From the NCBI RefSeq assembly GCF_000819745.1, contig NZ_CDDA01000010.1, positions 1-64,000 on the forward strand: a stretch of DNA of 64,000 bases, given 5' to 3'. The translations under genes and the position numbers were made by a program. How positions within the stretch are numbered: the first letter of the stretch is position 1; every line of letters starts with the position of its first letter. Below the pieces are notes generated by a model. The model made no database searches. It saw only the letters and a list, made by a program, of their open reading frames with translations, and was not told where the DNA came from. Below are positions 10,844 to 21,963 of this stretch, in pieces. The stretch is from Aeromonas bestiarum. Its GTDB lineage: Bacteria; Pseudomonadota; Gammaproteobacteria; Enterobacterales; Aeromonadaceae.

Positions 10844-11294
10844 AACAACCTCAGTGCGGGTGAATTTGAATGAATCTCAGGTCGGTGGCAGCCACCGAAA
10901 TAATCTTGCTGCCAACCCACCATGATATAGGTCCTTGATAATTAAAATGGGGGTACCCCTTCGTTTTTCAAGTCTGAAGGGTGATAGCACGCCGGATATT
11001 CAGAAAAAACGGCCCGCTGGACTGTGATTGAAGTCCTTGTTCTGTCAAAGTAAATCGTTCGATTGCAATATCTGTTTAATGACCACAAGTTATTTGAGGT
11101 TGTCTCAAATTTAGTGATCCAGGTCTAATATCAGATACCTCAATTGAGGTAATATCGACGCCAGTAATTAAGGGAGCAAAAAAGCCCCCAACTGCCCCAC
11201 TCGATGTGTGGTGCTTCAGGATGAGCCGTGCGTAAGGAACTCGCGACCACTCGGTGAGGATCGTTTCCATTTATCTGATTTCTGAGGCATTACA
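10844..11294. other. Intergenic region between fxsA and aspA
   Basis: No gene recognised. It contains small palindromes: CGGTGGC-A-GCCACCG at 10883-10897, GGGGTACCCC at 10950-10959, ATTTGAG-N5-CTCAAAT at 11092-11110, and a perfect 16-bp palindrome at 11136-11151. The last two sit 145-200 bp before aspA and share the string TTGAGGT, so they are candidate operators for aspA. Confidence 0.6.
11136..11151. promoter_or_regulatory. 16-bp palindrome upstream of aspA
   Basis: TACCTCAATTGAGGTA is a perfect inverted repeat. It matches neither CRP (TGTGA-N6-TCACA) nor FNR (TTGAT-N4-ATCAA) exactly. Inference: operator site. Confidence 0.45.
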
Positions 11295-12737
11295 ATGAGC
11301 GACATCAAGAACGTCCGCATTGAAGAAGACCTGCTGGGCACCAAAGAAGTTTCCAACCATTTCTACTACGGTGTGCACACCCTGCGCGCTGTCGAGAACT
11401 TCAAGATCAGCTCTCAGAAGATTTCTGACGTTCCGGAATTCGTCCGCGGCATGGTACTGACCAAGAAGGCCGCCGCCATGGCGAACGGCGAACTGGGCAC
11501 CATCCGTCCTGAGATTGCTGACAAGATCGTAGAAGCCTGCGACCTGATGCTGAACACCGGTAAATGCTTCGACCAGTTCCCGGTCGACGTTTATCAGGGT
11601 GGTGCCGGCACCTCCGTCAACATGAACACCAACGAAGTACTGGCCAACATCGCCCTCGAGATCATGGGTCTGGCGAAAGGCCGTTACGACGTCATCAACC
11701 CGAACGACCACGTCAACAAGTGCCAATCCACCAACGACGCCTACCCTACCGGTTTCCGCGTTGCCGTGGTGAACAGCACTGACACCACGCTGCATGCGCT
11801 GGAAGCGCTGATCGCCGCCTTCGATGCCAAGGCCGCCGAGTTCAAGAGCATCCTGAAGATGGGTCGTACCCAGCTGCAGGACGCGGTTCCCATGACTCTG
11901 GGCCAGGAATTCCACGCCTTCGCCGTCACCCTGCGTGAAGAGATCAAGTCCATCAAGCGTTGCCAGGAGCTGCTGCTGGAAGTGAACCTGGGCGCGACCG
12001 CCATCGGTACCGGCCTGAACACCCCGCCAGAGTACTCAGCCCTGGCCATCAAGCGCCTGGCCGAGATCACCGGTCGTGCCTACGTGCCGGCTGAAGATCT
12101 GATCGAAGCGACCTCCGACTGCGGCGCCTACGTGATGCTGCACGGCGCCATCAAGCGTCTGGCCATGAAAATGTCCAAGATCTGTAACGATCTGCGTCTG
12201 CTCTCCTCTGGCCCGCGCACCGCACTCAAAGAGATCAACCTGCCGGAAATGCAGGCGGGTTCCTCCATCATGCCGGCCAAGGTCAACCCGGTCATCCCGG
12301 AAGTGGTCAACCAGAGCTGCTTCAAGGTATTCGGTAACGACGTCACCATCACCTTCGCCGCCGAAGCCGGTCAGCTGCAGCTGAACGTCATGGAGCCCGT
12401 GATTGGTCAGGCCATGTTCGAATCCCTGAGCCTGATGGAAAAAGCCTGTATCTCCCTGCGCGAGAAGTGCGTCGAAGGCATCACTGCCAACCCGGAAATC
12501 TGCATGAACCACGTGCTGAACTCCATCGGCATCGTGACCTACCTGAACCCCTTCATCGGCCACCACGAAGGGGACATAGTCGGCAAGATCTGCGCCCAGA
12601 CCGGCAAGAACGTCCGTGAAGTCGTGCTGGAACGCGGCCTGCTGACCGCAGAGCAGCTGGATGAAATTCTCTCCATCGAGAACCTGATGAACCCGCAATA
12701 CAAAGCCAAGCGCTACACCCGCGAAGCCACCGTATAA
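11295..12737 (+). CDS. aspA: Aspartate ammonia-lyase (aspartase)
   Basis: A 480-residue cytosolic enzyme that deaminates L-aspartate to fumarate and ammonia. The superfamily signature [11 protein letters not shown], holding the catalytic Ser loop, is present near residue 320, along with [14 protein letters not shown] and [11 protein letters not shown]. Length matches E. coli (478). TGAGG lies 7 bp before the ATG. It is followed by dcuA, the C4-dicarboxylate antiporter, so aspartate uptake, fumarate formation and succinate export would be linked. dcuA is frameshifted here, however. Confidence 0.98.
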   Translation: MSDIKNVRIEEDLLGTKEVSNHFYYGVHTLRAVENFKISSQKISDVPEFVRGMVLTKKAAAMANGELGTIRPEIADKIVEACDLMLNTGKCFDQFPVDVYQGGAGTSVNMNTNEVLANIALEIMGLAKGRYDVINPNDHVNKCQSTNDAYPTGFRVAVVNSTDTTLHALEALIAAFDAKAAEFKSILKMGRTQLQDAVPMTLGQEFHAFAVTLREEIKSIKRCQELLLEVNLGATAIGTGLNTPPEYSALAIKRLAEITGRAYVPAEDLIEATSDCGAYVMLHGAIKRLAMKMSKICNDLRLLSSGPRTALKEINLPEMQAGSSIMPAKVNPVIPEVVNQSCFKVFGNDVTITFAAEAGQLQLNVMEPVIGQAMFESLSLMEKACISLREKCVEGITANPEICMNHVLNSIGIVTYLNPFIGHHEGDIVGKICAQTGKNVREVVLERGLLTAEQLDEILSIENLMNPQYKAKRYTREATV

Positions 12738-12745
12738 GCGAGCAA

Positions 12746-12770
12746 ATGGGCCGGGTTTATCCCGGCCCAT
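12746..12770 (+). terminator. Hairpin between aspA and dcuA
   Basis: Stem ATGGGCCGGG / CCCGGCCCAT with a 5-nt loop, directly after the aspA stop. There is no T-run, so it may stabilise or process mRNA rather than terminate. A second, weaker hairpin (TTCCCGAT / ATCGGGAA) follows at 12779-12811. Confidence 0.65.
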
Positions 12771-12864
12771 AAAGTCAGTTCCCGATCGGTCTCACCCAGC
12801 CCCATCGGGAATTGGCTTTTCTGCCAAATAAAACCTAAAAAAACTGGAAAATGGAGTGTTCACT

Positions 12865-14147
12865 ATGATTGTTATCGAGTTACTTGTCGTGCTCGCCGCT
12901 ATCTATCTGGGAGCCCGGATAGGCAGTATCGGTATCGGCTTTGCCGGTGGTCTGGGTGTGCTGGTACTGACCTGGGGCCTGGCCCCTGGGACGTGATCAT
13001 GATCATCGCGTCCGTCATCTGTGCCATTGCCTGTATGCAACTGGCCGGTGGCATGGACTACCTGGTGTCGCTGGCAGAAAAGGCCTTGCGCAAGAACCCC
13101 AAATACATCACCTTCGCCGCCCCGGTCGTCACCTATCTGATGACCATGCTGGCCGGTACCGGTCACACCGCCTTCTCCACCCTGCCGGTGATCGCCGAAG
13201 TGGCCAAGGAGCAGGGCATTCGTCCCTCCCGTCCGCTCTCCATCGCGGTTGTCGCCTCCCAGATCGCCATCACGGCCTCCCCGATCTCCGCGGCCGTGGT
13301 TGCCTTCTCCGGCATGCTGGAGCCGTTCGGTGTCGACTACCTGACCCTGCTGGCCATCTGCATTCCGTCCACCTTCCTCGCCTGTATCCTGGGCGCCTTC
13401 ATTGCCAACATGATGGGCAAACCGCTGGAGCTGGATGAAGTCTATCTGGAGCGTAAAGCCAAGGGGCTGATCAAGCTGCGTGGCACCACCAAGCTGGAGC
13501 TGAAGCCTTACGCCAAGGTTTCTGTCTGGATATTCATCGCCGCCATCGTGGCCGTCATGGCCTATGCCACCGCCATCTCGGGCAAAGTGGGCCTGATCGC
13601 CAATCCGCCGATCCCCCGTGACGGTGCCATCATGGGCATCATGCTGGCTGCTGCCACCATCATGACCCTGGTCTGCAAACTGGACGCTACTCAAGTGACC
13701 AACATGCCGACCTTCAAGTCCGGTATGTCTGCCTGTATCTGCGTACTGGGTGTGGCCTGGCTGGGCAACGTCTTCGTGAAAGGCAACATGGACACCATAC
13801 AGCTGATCGCCGGCGACCTGCTGAACCAGTACTCCTGGCTGCTGGCCGTGGTGCTGTTCTTCGCCGCCATGCTGCTCTACTCACAAGGCGCCACCACCAA
13901 GGCCCTGATGCCGGCCGCACTGGCGCTGGGTGTCAGCCCGCTGACCGCCATCGCCTCGTTCGCAGCCGTGAGCGCCCTGTTCGTACTGCCGACCTACCCG
14001 ACCCTGCTGGCCGCGGTCGAGATGGACGACACCGGCTCGACCCGGATCGGCAAGGCCGTGTTCAACCACCCCTTCTTCATCCCCGGCACTGCGACCATCG
14101 CTTTCGCCGTGGCACTGGGCTTCTTCTTTGGCGGTCTGATACTCTGA
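12865..14147 (+). pseudogene. dcuA: Anaerobic C4-dicarboxylate transporter DcuA, frameshifted
   Basis: Two overlapping frames together encode a DcuA-family aspartate/fumarate-succinate antiporter of about 430 residues. The first frame (12865-12996, 43 residues, MIVIELLVVLAAIYLGARIG through GGLGVLVL) stops at TGA; the second (12993-14147, 384 residues) carries the rest to FFFGGLIL. At the junction, GLAPG should continue through about four residues to PWDVI as in E. coli (KPGNIPFDVI). The sequence GCCCC-TGGGAC is consistent with loss of 13 nt between short C-runs. The stop and a GTG overlap (GTGA), so weak reinitiation is conceivable, but the first helix would then be separate. Probably non-functional, or an assembly error. 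Confidence 0.8.
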
Positions 14148-14172
14148 TCAGCATTTCATGCCATAAACCTTC

Positions 14173-14198
14173 AAACGGCCCGCGACGGGCCGTTTTTT
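14173..14198 (+). terminator. Terminator after dcuA
   Basis: AACGGCCCG / CGGGCCGTT stem with a 3-nt loop and a run of six T. Confidence 0.9.
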
Positions 14199-14347
14199 AT
14201 GCCTCGTTTTTACGTCAAATCATTAATTAATCCTCATCCGCTTCAGTTTCTATCAAGGTTCGCAGATCTACTCTGGGGCATCGGAACAGAGACCGATCAA
14301 CAGGGCCGAGCACAGGTCCGACAGTGTTTACACCAGAGGAATGAACA

Positions 14348-15433
14348 ATGAAAAAGACCGCATTGACTATGGCCATCTCCAGCGTGCTGCTGGCCGGTGG
14401 TGCGCAAGCCGCTACCGTCTATGACCAGAACGGCACCAAACTCGAGATCGGTGGCCGTGCTCAAGGCATGTACTACGGTACCGATAACAACGGCACCGAA
14501 GGTGATCAGAGCTACTTCCGTCTGCACGTTGGCGGCGAGACCAAGATCGACAACGAGCTGACCGCGTTCGGCTTCGCTGAATACAACCTGCCGGTCTCCG
14601 GCTCTGACAACGACGAGCTGCGTTTGGCTTACGCCGGCATCAAGCACGATCGTTTCGGTGCCTTCAGCTATGGCCGTCAGGATGGTCTGTTCACCAAAGC
14701 CGTGAACAACTACACAGACGTGCTGCCTGAGTGGGGCGGTGACGGCCTGGGTAAAGACACCGAAGTGTTCGGCACCGGCCGCACCAATGGTCTGGCCCAG
14801 TACATCTACACCTATCAGGGTCTGACCCTGGGTGCCCAGTTCACCGGCAACAACGATCCGCAGAACGCCGACCGTTCCGTGATGAACGGCCCGAACAGCG
14901 CCTGGAATTCTGAAGGGTCTGCAGAAGGTTTCGCCGTCTCAGCCAACTATGACTTCGACATGGGCCTGAGCTTGGGTACCGCCTACAACCAGGCAGGCAA
15001 GACCGACGAACAGGCTGCCAACGCCGCCTTCGGTGGCGATCGCGATGCCAAGCTCTACGGCGTGGGTGCCAAGTACGCAGTCGGCGACCTCTACCTGGCC
15101 GCGACCTACTCCCACGGTGAAGACCACCTGTTCGTCAACAACGGCTACGCCGAGAAGATGGATGGTTATGAAGCCGTAGCCCAGTACACCATCGGCAAGT
15201 TCAAGCCGTCTCTGGCCTACCTGCGTACCGACGTGAAGGACAGCGCTCACGGTATCGATGACACCGCCACCGAATACGTATCCATCGGTGCCTGGTACAA
15301 CTTCACCGACAACTTCAACGCCTATGTTGATTACAAGATCAACCTGTTGGACGAAGTGGGTTCTACCAGCATGAATACTCTGGGCAAGAACACCGACGAC
15401 GTGGTCGCCGTGGCCCTGCAGTACAACTTCTAA
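14348..15433 (+). CDS. Outer-membrane general porin
   Basis: A 361-residue trimeric-type beta-barrel porin. MKKTALTMAISSVLLAGGAQA is the signal peptide, and mature ATVYDQNGTKLEIGGR opens the first strand. The body shows the alternating strands of OmpC/OmpF/OmpU-like porins, including the FGAFSYGRQDG strand before the constriction loop, and the protein ends in the aromatic VALQYNF needed by the BAM machinery. AGAGGA precedes the start. It is a single-gene unit with its own terminator. Which Aeromonas porin it equals cannot be settled here. Confidence 0.93.
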   Translation: MKKTALTMAISSVLLAGGAQAATVYDQNGTKLEIGGRAQGMYYGTDNNGTEGDQSYFRLHVGGETKIDNELTAFGFAEYNLPVSGSDNDELRLAYAGIKHDRFGAFSYGRQDGLFTKAVNNYTDVLPEWGGDGLGKDTEVFGTGRTNGLAQYIYTYQGLTLGAQFTGNNDPQNADRSVMNGPNSAWNSEGSAEGFAVSANYDFDMGLSLGTAYNQAGKTDEQAANAAFGGDRDAKLYGVGAKYAVGDLYLAATYSHGEDHLFVNNGYAEKMDGYEAVAQYTIGKFKPSLAYLRTDVKDSAHGIDDTATEYVSIGAWYNFTDNFNAYVDYKINLLDEVGSTSMNTLGKNTDDVVAVALQYNF

Positions 15434-15488
15434 GTAATTGGAAGTCAGTTATACCCTGTGATACCAATGTCTACTGCTTGAATTACTT

Positions 15489-15514
15489 CCGGCCGCCCTG
15501 CGGCCGGTTTTTTT
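15489..15514 (+). terminator. Porin terminator
   Basis: CCGGCCG / CGGCCGG stem with a CCCTG loop and seven T. Confidence 0.9.
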
Positions 15515-15522
15515 ATTGCCTG

Positions 15523-16716
15523 TCAGATGTTGACCCGCGCCAGACTCGGCTCGCGGTGAAAACAGTTCACCAGCAGCAGCAAGGTCGTCACACCGACCGT
15601 CCCCAACACCAGCCAGGGTAACCAGGGCTGCCCCTGGGCATTGGCGTAATCATGCAGGGCACCTCCCCCCACGTATCCCGTCATGCCACCGAGCGCCAGC
15701 CCCAGCCGGCTGAAGCCCATGTAACTGCCACGCGCGCCCGGCTGCGCCAGCTTGGTCATGAGGGTCTCCCGCGCCGGCTCGGCGATGACGATCCCCAGAT
15801 AGAAACAGGCAAGCAGCATGAAGACGGCGGGCAATGTGGTCGCAAACGCCACCAGCCCGATACCGGCCGTCATCAGCAACACGCCCGCCATCAGTCGGCT
15901 CTCCAGCTTGAAGTACTTCTCGCCATAACGGGCGAGAGGGTAGAGCAGCGCCAGCGAGATGGCGGTCTCCAGGGTATACATCCAGCCCACCGCCGTGGTG
16001 CTGCCCGCCATCTGTTTCACCAGGATGGGGAAGATCAGCATCACCTGCACCCAGAGCGCGTAGTAGCCGCTCAGGATCAGCACCAGCCGGCAGAAGGCCT
16101 TGTCCGCCAGCACCTGGCCGAGGCCGGCCCGGATAGGCGTCGGCCGCTGCGAGAGCTTGTAGGCCGGCAGGATCAGCAGGTTGCACAGCGCGGCGCAGAC
16201 AAACAGGCCGGCCCCCAGCAGGCAGACATACTCGAAGTCGAAGTTGAGCAGCCAGCTGCCGAGCAGGGCCCCCACCACGGCGCCCGCGCTCTCCAGCATC
16301 ATCAGCAGGGAGATGTAGCGACCCCGCTGGCGCGGACGGGTGAACTTGATCACCAGGGCGGCCCGGGGTGGATCGAACAGACAGCCCCCCAGCCCCGAGA
16401 TGATGCAGGAAAGGATCAGCTCAAGCCCGCTCTGGGCATAGGCCAGACTGGCAAAGCCCGCGGCCCGCAACAGCATGCCGCCCACTATGAGTGGCCGGGC
16501 GCCAAACTTGTCTGCCAGCGAGCCCCCCAGCACCCCCAACCCCTGCTGGGTCAGCTGACGCAGCCCCAGCGCCAGACCGACCACCCCGGCCGCCCAGCCA
16601 AGCTGATCCACGAAGCGCAGGCTGATCATGGGCATCACCACGAAAAAACCCAGGATCACCAAGAGGGAATCCAACGCCAAAAACCACCGCCCCAACCGCC
16701 TCGCCCGCTCTACCAT
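15523..16716 (-). CDS. mdtH: MFS multidrug exporter MdtH
   Basis: A 397-residue inner-membrane transporter with 12 predicted helices. The MFS loop motif ([17 protein letters not shown]) and strings such as [34 protein letters not shown] and [15 protein letters not shown] closely follow E. coli MdtH (402 residues), linked to quinolone resistance. It is convergent with the porin and divergent from a LysR-type regulator 209 bp away, which might control it. Confidence 0.9.
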   Translation of the reverse strand: MVERARRLGRWFLALDSLLVILGFFVVMPMISLRFVDQLGWAAGVVGLALGLRQLTQQGLGVLGGSLADKFGARPLIVGGMLLRAAGFASLAYAQSGLELILSCIISGLGGCLFDPPRAALVIKFTRPRQRGRYISLLMMLESAGAVVGALLGSWLLNFDFEYVCLLGAGLFVCAALCNLLILPAYKLSQRPTPIRAGLGQVLADKAFCRLVLILSGYYALWVQVMLIFPILVKQMAGSTTAVGWMYTLETAISLALLYPLARYGEKYFKLESRLMAGVLLMTAGIGLVAFATTLPAVFMLLACFYLGIVIAEPARETLMTKLAQPGARGSYMGFSRLGLALGGMTGYVGGGALHDYANAQGQPWLPWLVLGTVGVTTLLLLVNCFHREPSLARVNI

Positions 16717-16925
16717 GACTGCCTGACCCCTGCTTCGCTAATGACATCCAACTCGCTCGTCTCATCGCCCGGATGACGCCGTCGCCAAACCGGGTCAAGG
16801 GTGACTGCAACCCTCTGACCCGGCATGGCAATATGCCAATGCACAACGATTGATACTGCTATTCTGGAAGGCCGCCAGATATAGTGGTAGCCGACAACTG
16901 GCTATATTTCATATTGGATTACGTT

Positions 16926-17825
16926 ATGGCTATGACCCTGGATGACTTGCAACTACTACTGGATGTGGTCAATCGCGGCAGCTTCAGCAAGGCGGCGGCC
17001 ATTCGCGGCTGGTCGCAACCCATGGTCAGCCAGCGGATCGCCGTGCTGGAACAGGCGCTGGGACAACCCCTGTTTCGCCGCCACAGACGCGGCGCCACGC
17101 CCACTCCAGCCTGCGAGCAGTTTCTGCCTGCGGCGGCGGCGGCCCTGAGTGCCTTGGAAGGGGGACGCCTGGCGATGCAGGGGGCGCCTGCCCTGCCCCG
17201 CATCAAGCTCTCCTGCCTGCCCTCCCTGACGACCGTGGTGTTTGGCCCCCTGCTGCTGGCGCTGGTGGATGAAGCGTTCGAGATCCGCTGCAACACGGAT
17301 CACTCCGGCATCATAATGCAGGAGCTGCTGACCGGTGAGACAGACGTCGGCTTCATCCTCAAGTGCCCGGCCATCGCCGGCATCCAGCTCGAACTGCTCT
17401 ACCGCTCCCCCATCATAGCGGTGGCCTGCGCCACCCATCCGCTGGCCGGGCGGCAGGGGCTGACCCTGCAGGACATAGCCAACGAACGGCTGGCCCCCCA
17501 GCAGTGGGGCACAGGCTGCGACGAGCTGATCCTGCAACTGCGACTGCTGCGCCAGGTGGCAAGCCCGCTGCACGCCATCCAGCCCGCCAGCGCGGCGCGG
17601 GAACTGGCGCTGGAGCACGGCTTCATCACCCTGATGCCGGCGCTCGCCATCAGCCGGGACCTGGAGTTTGGCCGCCTGGTCCAGCTGGATGTGGTGGATC
17701 TGCCGCAGGATCACTGGGATGTCATGATGGCCTGGCGCAGCGGCAAGCGGCCCAACCCCGCCAAGGAGCGGGTGCTGGAAGCCGCTCGCACCCTGGCCCG
17801 GCGCTGGTCTGGCAAACCCGCATAA
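16926..17825 (+). CDS. LysR-family transcriptional regulator
   Basis: About 299 residues. The N-terminal winged helix-turn-helix is clear (LQLLLDVVNRGSFSKAAAIRG through LEQALGQPLFRRHRRGA). The C-terminal half is a periplasmic-binding-protein-like effector domain. The start was set at ATG 16926; a GTG at 16884 would add 14 residues, and an ATG at 16932 is also possible. No strong ribosome-binding site distinguishes them. It is divergent from mdtH, the usual arrangement for a LysR regulator and its target. Target and ligand are unknown. Confidence 0.85.
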   Translation: MAMTLDDLQLLLDVVNRGSFSKAAAIRGWSQPMVSQRIAVLEQALGQPLFRRHRRGATPTPACEQFLPAAAAALSALEGGRLAMQGAPALPRIKLSCLPSLTTVVFGPLLLALVDEAFEIRCNTDHSGIIMQELLTGETDVGFILKCPAIAGIQLELLYRSPIIAVACATHPLAGRQGLTLQDIANERLAPQQWGTGCDELILQLRLLRQVASPLHAIQPASAARELALEHGFITLMPALAISRDLEFGRLVQLDVVDLPQDHWDVMMAWRSGKRPNPAKERVLEAARTLARRWSGKPA

Positions 17826-17850
17826 AAAAGCGCCGGACAAGTCCGGCGCC
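17824..17850 (-). terminator. Terminator of the M4 protease gene
   Basis: GCGCCGGAC / GTCCGGCGC stem with a 2-nt loop. The T-run is on the minus strand, so it serves the protease gene; it also lies just after the LysR stop. Confidence 0.85.
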
Positions 17851-17876
17851 AAACGCTAAGTCACATCAAGCAGGGA

Positions 17877-19998
<2,122 letters not shown>

Positions 19999-20553
19999 AT
20001 GTTTTCATGGCAACTGGACGATGAGTTGGCGCTGCTGTTCCTGCAGCCCGACATGGCCAGCGAACTCTTTGGCCTGTGCCGGGAGAACCGTGACTACCTG
20101 ACCCAATGGCTGCCCTGGCCCCCCTACATACAGCAACCGGCCGACAGCGCCACCTTCATCCGCCACGCCATCGAGAAGTTTGCCCGCGGCGAGGGGCTGA
20201 CCACCGCCATCGAGTATCAGGGCGAGGTGGTCGGCGTCATCGGCTACAACCAGATCGATCAGGCGCTGGCCAAGGTCACCATAGGCTACTGGCTGGCGGA
20301 ACGCTGGCAGGGCAACGGCATCATCACCCGCGCCTGTCAGGCCCTGATCCACCACGCCTTCGAGGAGATGGGGATGGAGAAGGTCGAGATCAGCGCGGCG
20401 GTGGAGAACGAGCCCAGCCGGGCTGTGTGCGAGCGACTCGGCATGCAGCAGGAGGGGATCAGCCGGCGGGCCGAACGGCTGGCGGACAGGGTGGTGGATC
20501 ACGTCCATTACGGCCTGCTGCGCGATGAGTGGTTAAGGCAACGAGATCACTGA
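19999..20553 (+). CDS. RimL-like GNAT acetyltransferase
   Basis: A 184-residue N-acetyltransferase. The acetyl-CoA loop region reads IGYWLAERWQGNGIITRACQAL, with the later NEPSRAVCERLGMQQEG motif typical of the RimL/RimJ branch. The N-terminus (ELFGLCRENRDYLTQWLPW) also fits this branch, which acetylates ribosomal-protein N-termini, but substrate cannot be told. A strong GGGAGG precedes the ATG at 19999; the in-frame ATG at 19921 has none. It is followed after 55 bp by a rimJ gene. Confidence 0.85.
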   Translation: MFSWQLDDELALLFLQPDMASELFGLCRENRDYLTQWLPWPPYIQQPADSATFIRHAIEKFARGEGLTTAIEYQGEVVGVIGYNQIDQALAKVTIGYWLAERWQGNGIITRACQALIHHAFEEMGMEKVEISAAVENEPSRAVCERLGMQQEGISRRAERLADRVVDHVHYGLLRDEWLRQRDH

Positions 20554-20608
20554 TGGCCGAGGCCGCCCTGGCTGGCACCATGCTTATGAATCCACAGAGG
20601 GAACCTTG

Positions 20609-21160
20609 ATGGCACTACCGCACCTCAGCACGGCCCGTACCCGACTCACCGTATTGCCGCCCGAGCGGGCCGACCTGATGCTGGATTTCTATCTGCGCAA
20701 TCGCGCTCACCTCACCCCCTGGGAACCCAGCCGGGACGAGAGTTTCTATACCCTGAGCCACTGGCATGGCCGCCTGCGCGACAGCTATGGCCAGTTCTTC
20801 AACGGCAGCGCCGTTCATCTGGTGGCGCTCGACCCCCAGGGCGAGCAGGTGATCGCCACCTGCAACTTCACCCACATACTGATGGGCATGTTCAAGGCCT
20901 GCCATCTTGGCTATGCCATCGATCAGGCCCATGAAGGCCAGGGCCTGATGCAGGAGGTGGTCGAGGCCGGCATCGAGTACCTGTTTCGGGAGCACGGCCT
21001 GCACCGCGTCATGGCAAGCTATATGCCCACCAATCTGCGCAGTGGTGCCCTGCTCGAGCGCCTCGGCTTCGAGCGGGAGGGCCTGGCCCGGGACTATCTG
21101 ATGATCAATGGCCGCTGGGAGGATCATGTTCTCACCGCCCGGCTCAACCCGGCGGTCTAA
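20609..21160 (+). CDS. rimJ: Ribosomal-protein S5 alanine N-acetyltransferase RimJ
   Basis: A 183-residue GNAT enzyme. Strings such as [58 protein letters not shown] and [10 protein letters not shown] track E. coli RimJ closely (LKPWEPVRDES, GQWRDHVLTA). RimJ acetylates the N-terminal Ala of S5 and helps 30S maturation. The ATG at 20609 follows GAGGGAA. Its last third is repeated immediately downstream. Confidence 0.9.
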   Translation: MALPHLSTARTRLTVLPPERADLMLDFYLRNRAHLTPWEPSRDESFYTLSHWHGRLRDSYGQFFNGSAVHLVALDPQGEQVIATCNFTHILMGMFKACHLGYAIDQAHEGQGLMQEVVEAGIEYLFREHGLHRVMASYMPTNLRSGALLERLGFEREGLARDYLMINGRWEDHVLTARLNPAV

Positions 21161-21172
21161 CGCCATCAGGCC

Positions 21173-21320
21173 AGCCATATGCCAATCCATCACACTGCGC
21201 AGCGCCGCCCTGCTCGAGCGCCTCGGTTTCGAGCGGGAGGGCCTGGCCCGTGACTATCTGATGATCAATGGCCGCTGGGAGGATCATGTGCTCACCGCCC
21301 GGCTCAACCCGGCGGTCTAG
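21173..21320 (+). pseudogene. Duplicated 3' fragment of rimJ
   Basis: Positions 21207-21320 repeat 21047-21160 at a 160-bp period. I count four differences in 114 bp, each at a codon third position and silent, including TAA against TAG. Weaker similarity extends left to 21173 (AGCCATATGCC against AGCTATATGCC). There is no start codon in the copied part with a ribosome site, so it is a remnant. Confidence 0.9.
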
Positions 21321-21365
21321 GCAAGAAGGGGCTGGCCAACCGCGGGGGACCTTGCCCGCCAGACA

Positions 21366-21401
21366 TAAAAAAACGGGTCCGGAGCTTGGCTCCGGACCCG
21401 T
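21366..21401 (-). terminator. Terminator of the small lipoprotein gene
   Basis: ACGGGTCCGGAGC / GCTCCGGACCCGT stem with a 3-nt loop; the T-run is on the minus strand. Confidence 0.9.
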
Positions 21402-21420
21402 CTTCAGCAGAGGTGCAGGC

Positions 21421-21654
21421 TTAGTTGGCCTTGGCATCGCTCACTGCGGCTTCAACCTTGGAGGCAGCTTTCTCGACGGTTGCAGTCGCTTCGGAAGCAG
21501 CCTTCTCTACGGTAGAGGTGGCTTCGCTAGCGGCTTTCTCAACAGTTGCAGCAACGTCGGCGGCCGGAGTAGCAGCCGGAGCGGCGGCTTCTTCTTTCTG
21601 ACCACAAGCGGTCAACATCAGACCCAGGATACCGGCTACCAGTACTTTGTTCAT
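21421..21654 (-). CDS. Small Ala-rich lipoprotein
   Basis: A 77-residue lipoprotein. MNKVLVAGILGLMLTAC is a signal peptide ending in a lipobox with Cys17. The mature part is Ala/Glu/Val-rich and holds three tandem copies of a ten-residue unit of the form TVEKAASEAT, predicting a helical or coiled-coil rod. The start at 21654 has AGGG 7 bp before it; upstream ATGs do not. I do not recognise the family; Lpp-like or YgdI-like envelope roles are possible but unsupported. Confidence 0.8.
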   Translation of the reverse strand: MNKVLVAGILGLMLTACGQKEEAAAPAATPAADVAATVEKAASEATSTVEKAASEATATVEKAASKVEAAVSDAKAN

Positions 21655-21963
21655 GTGCATACCCTCAAAAAAATATGGAGAGATGGTTCGTTCAACCATC
21701 ACAGTGCGTCCTTTCACCCGGTTAGAAACCCATAGGCCGGGAGCCAAGAGGCGCGCGAAATATATCCCCATACGCGCCTAATGAAAACGAGTATCACAAT
21801 GATATTTTCTCGTTGGCTGGATGAAAAGAACTGCTACAACGACAAACATTAATACAAAACACTCACCATTCGGTCAACCTGTACAATAAAACACCGCAAC
21901 TGGCGTAATTACTGGCGATAAACGGCGATTCTCCCCATTCGGGTGAGAGGCGAGATATGCATC

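Noticed and set aside
11076-11270. 64-codon minus-strand ORF between fxsA and aspA
   Set aside because: No ribosome site or family likeness, and it covers palindromic control sequence.
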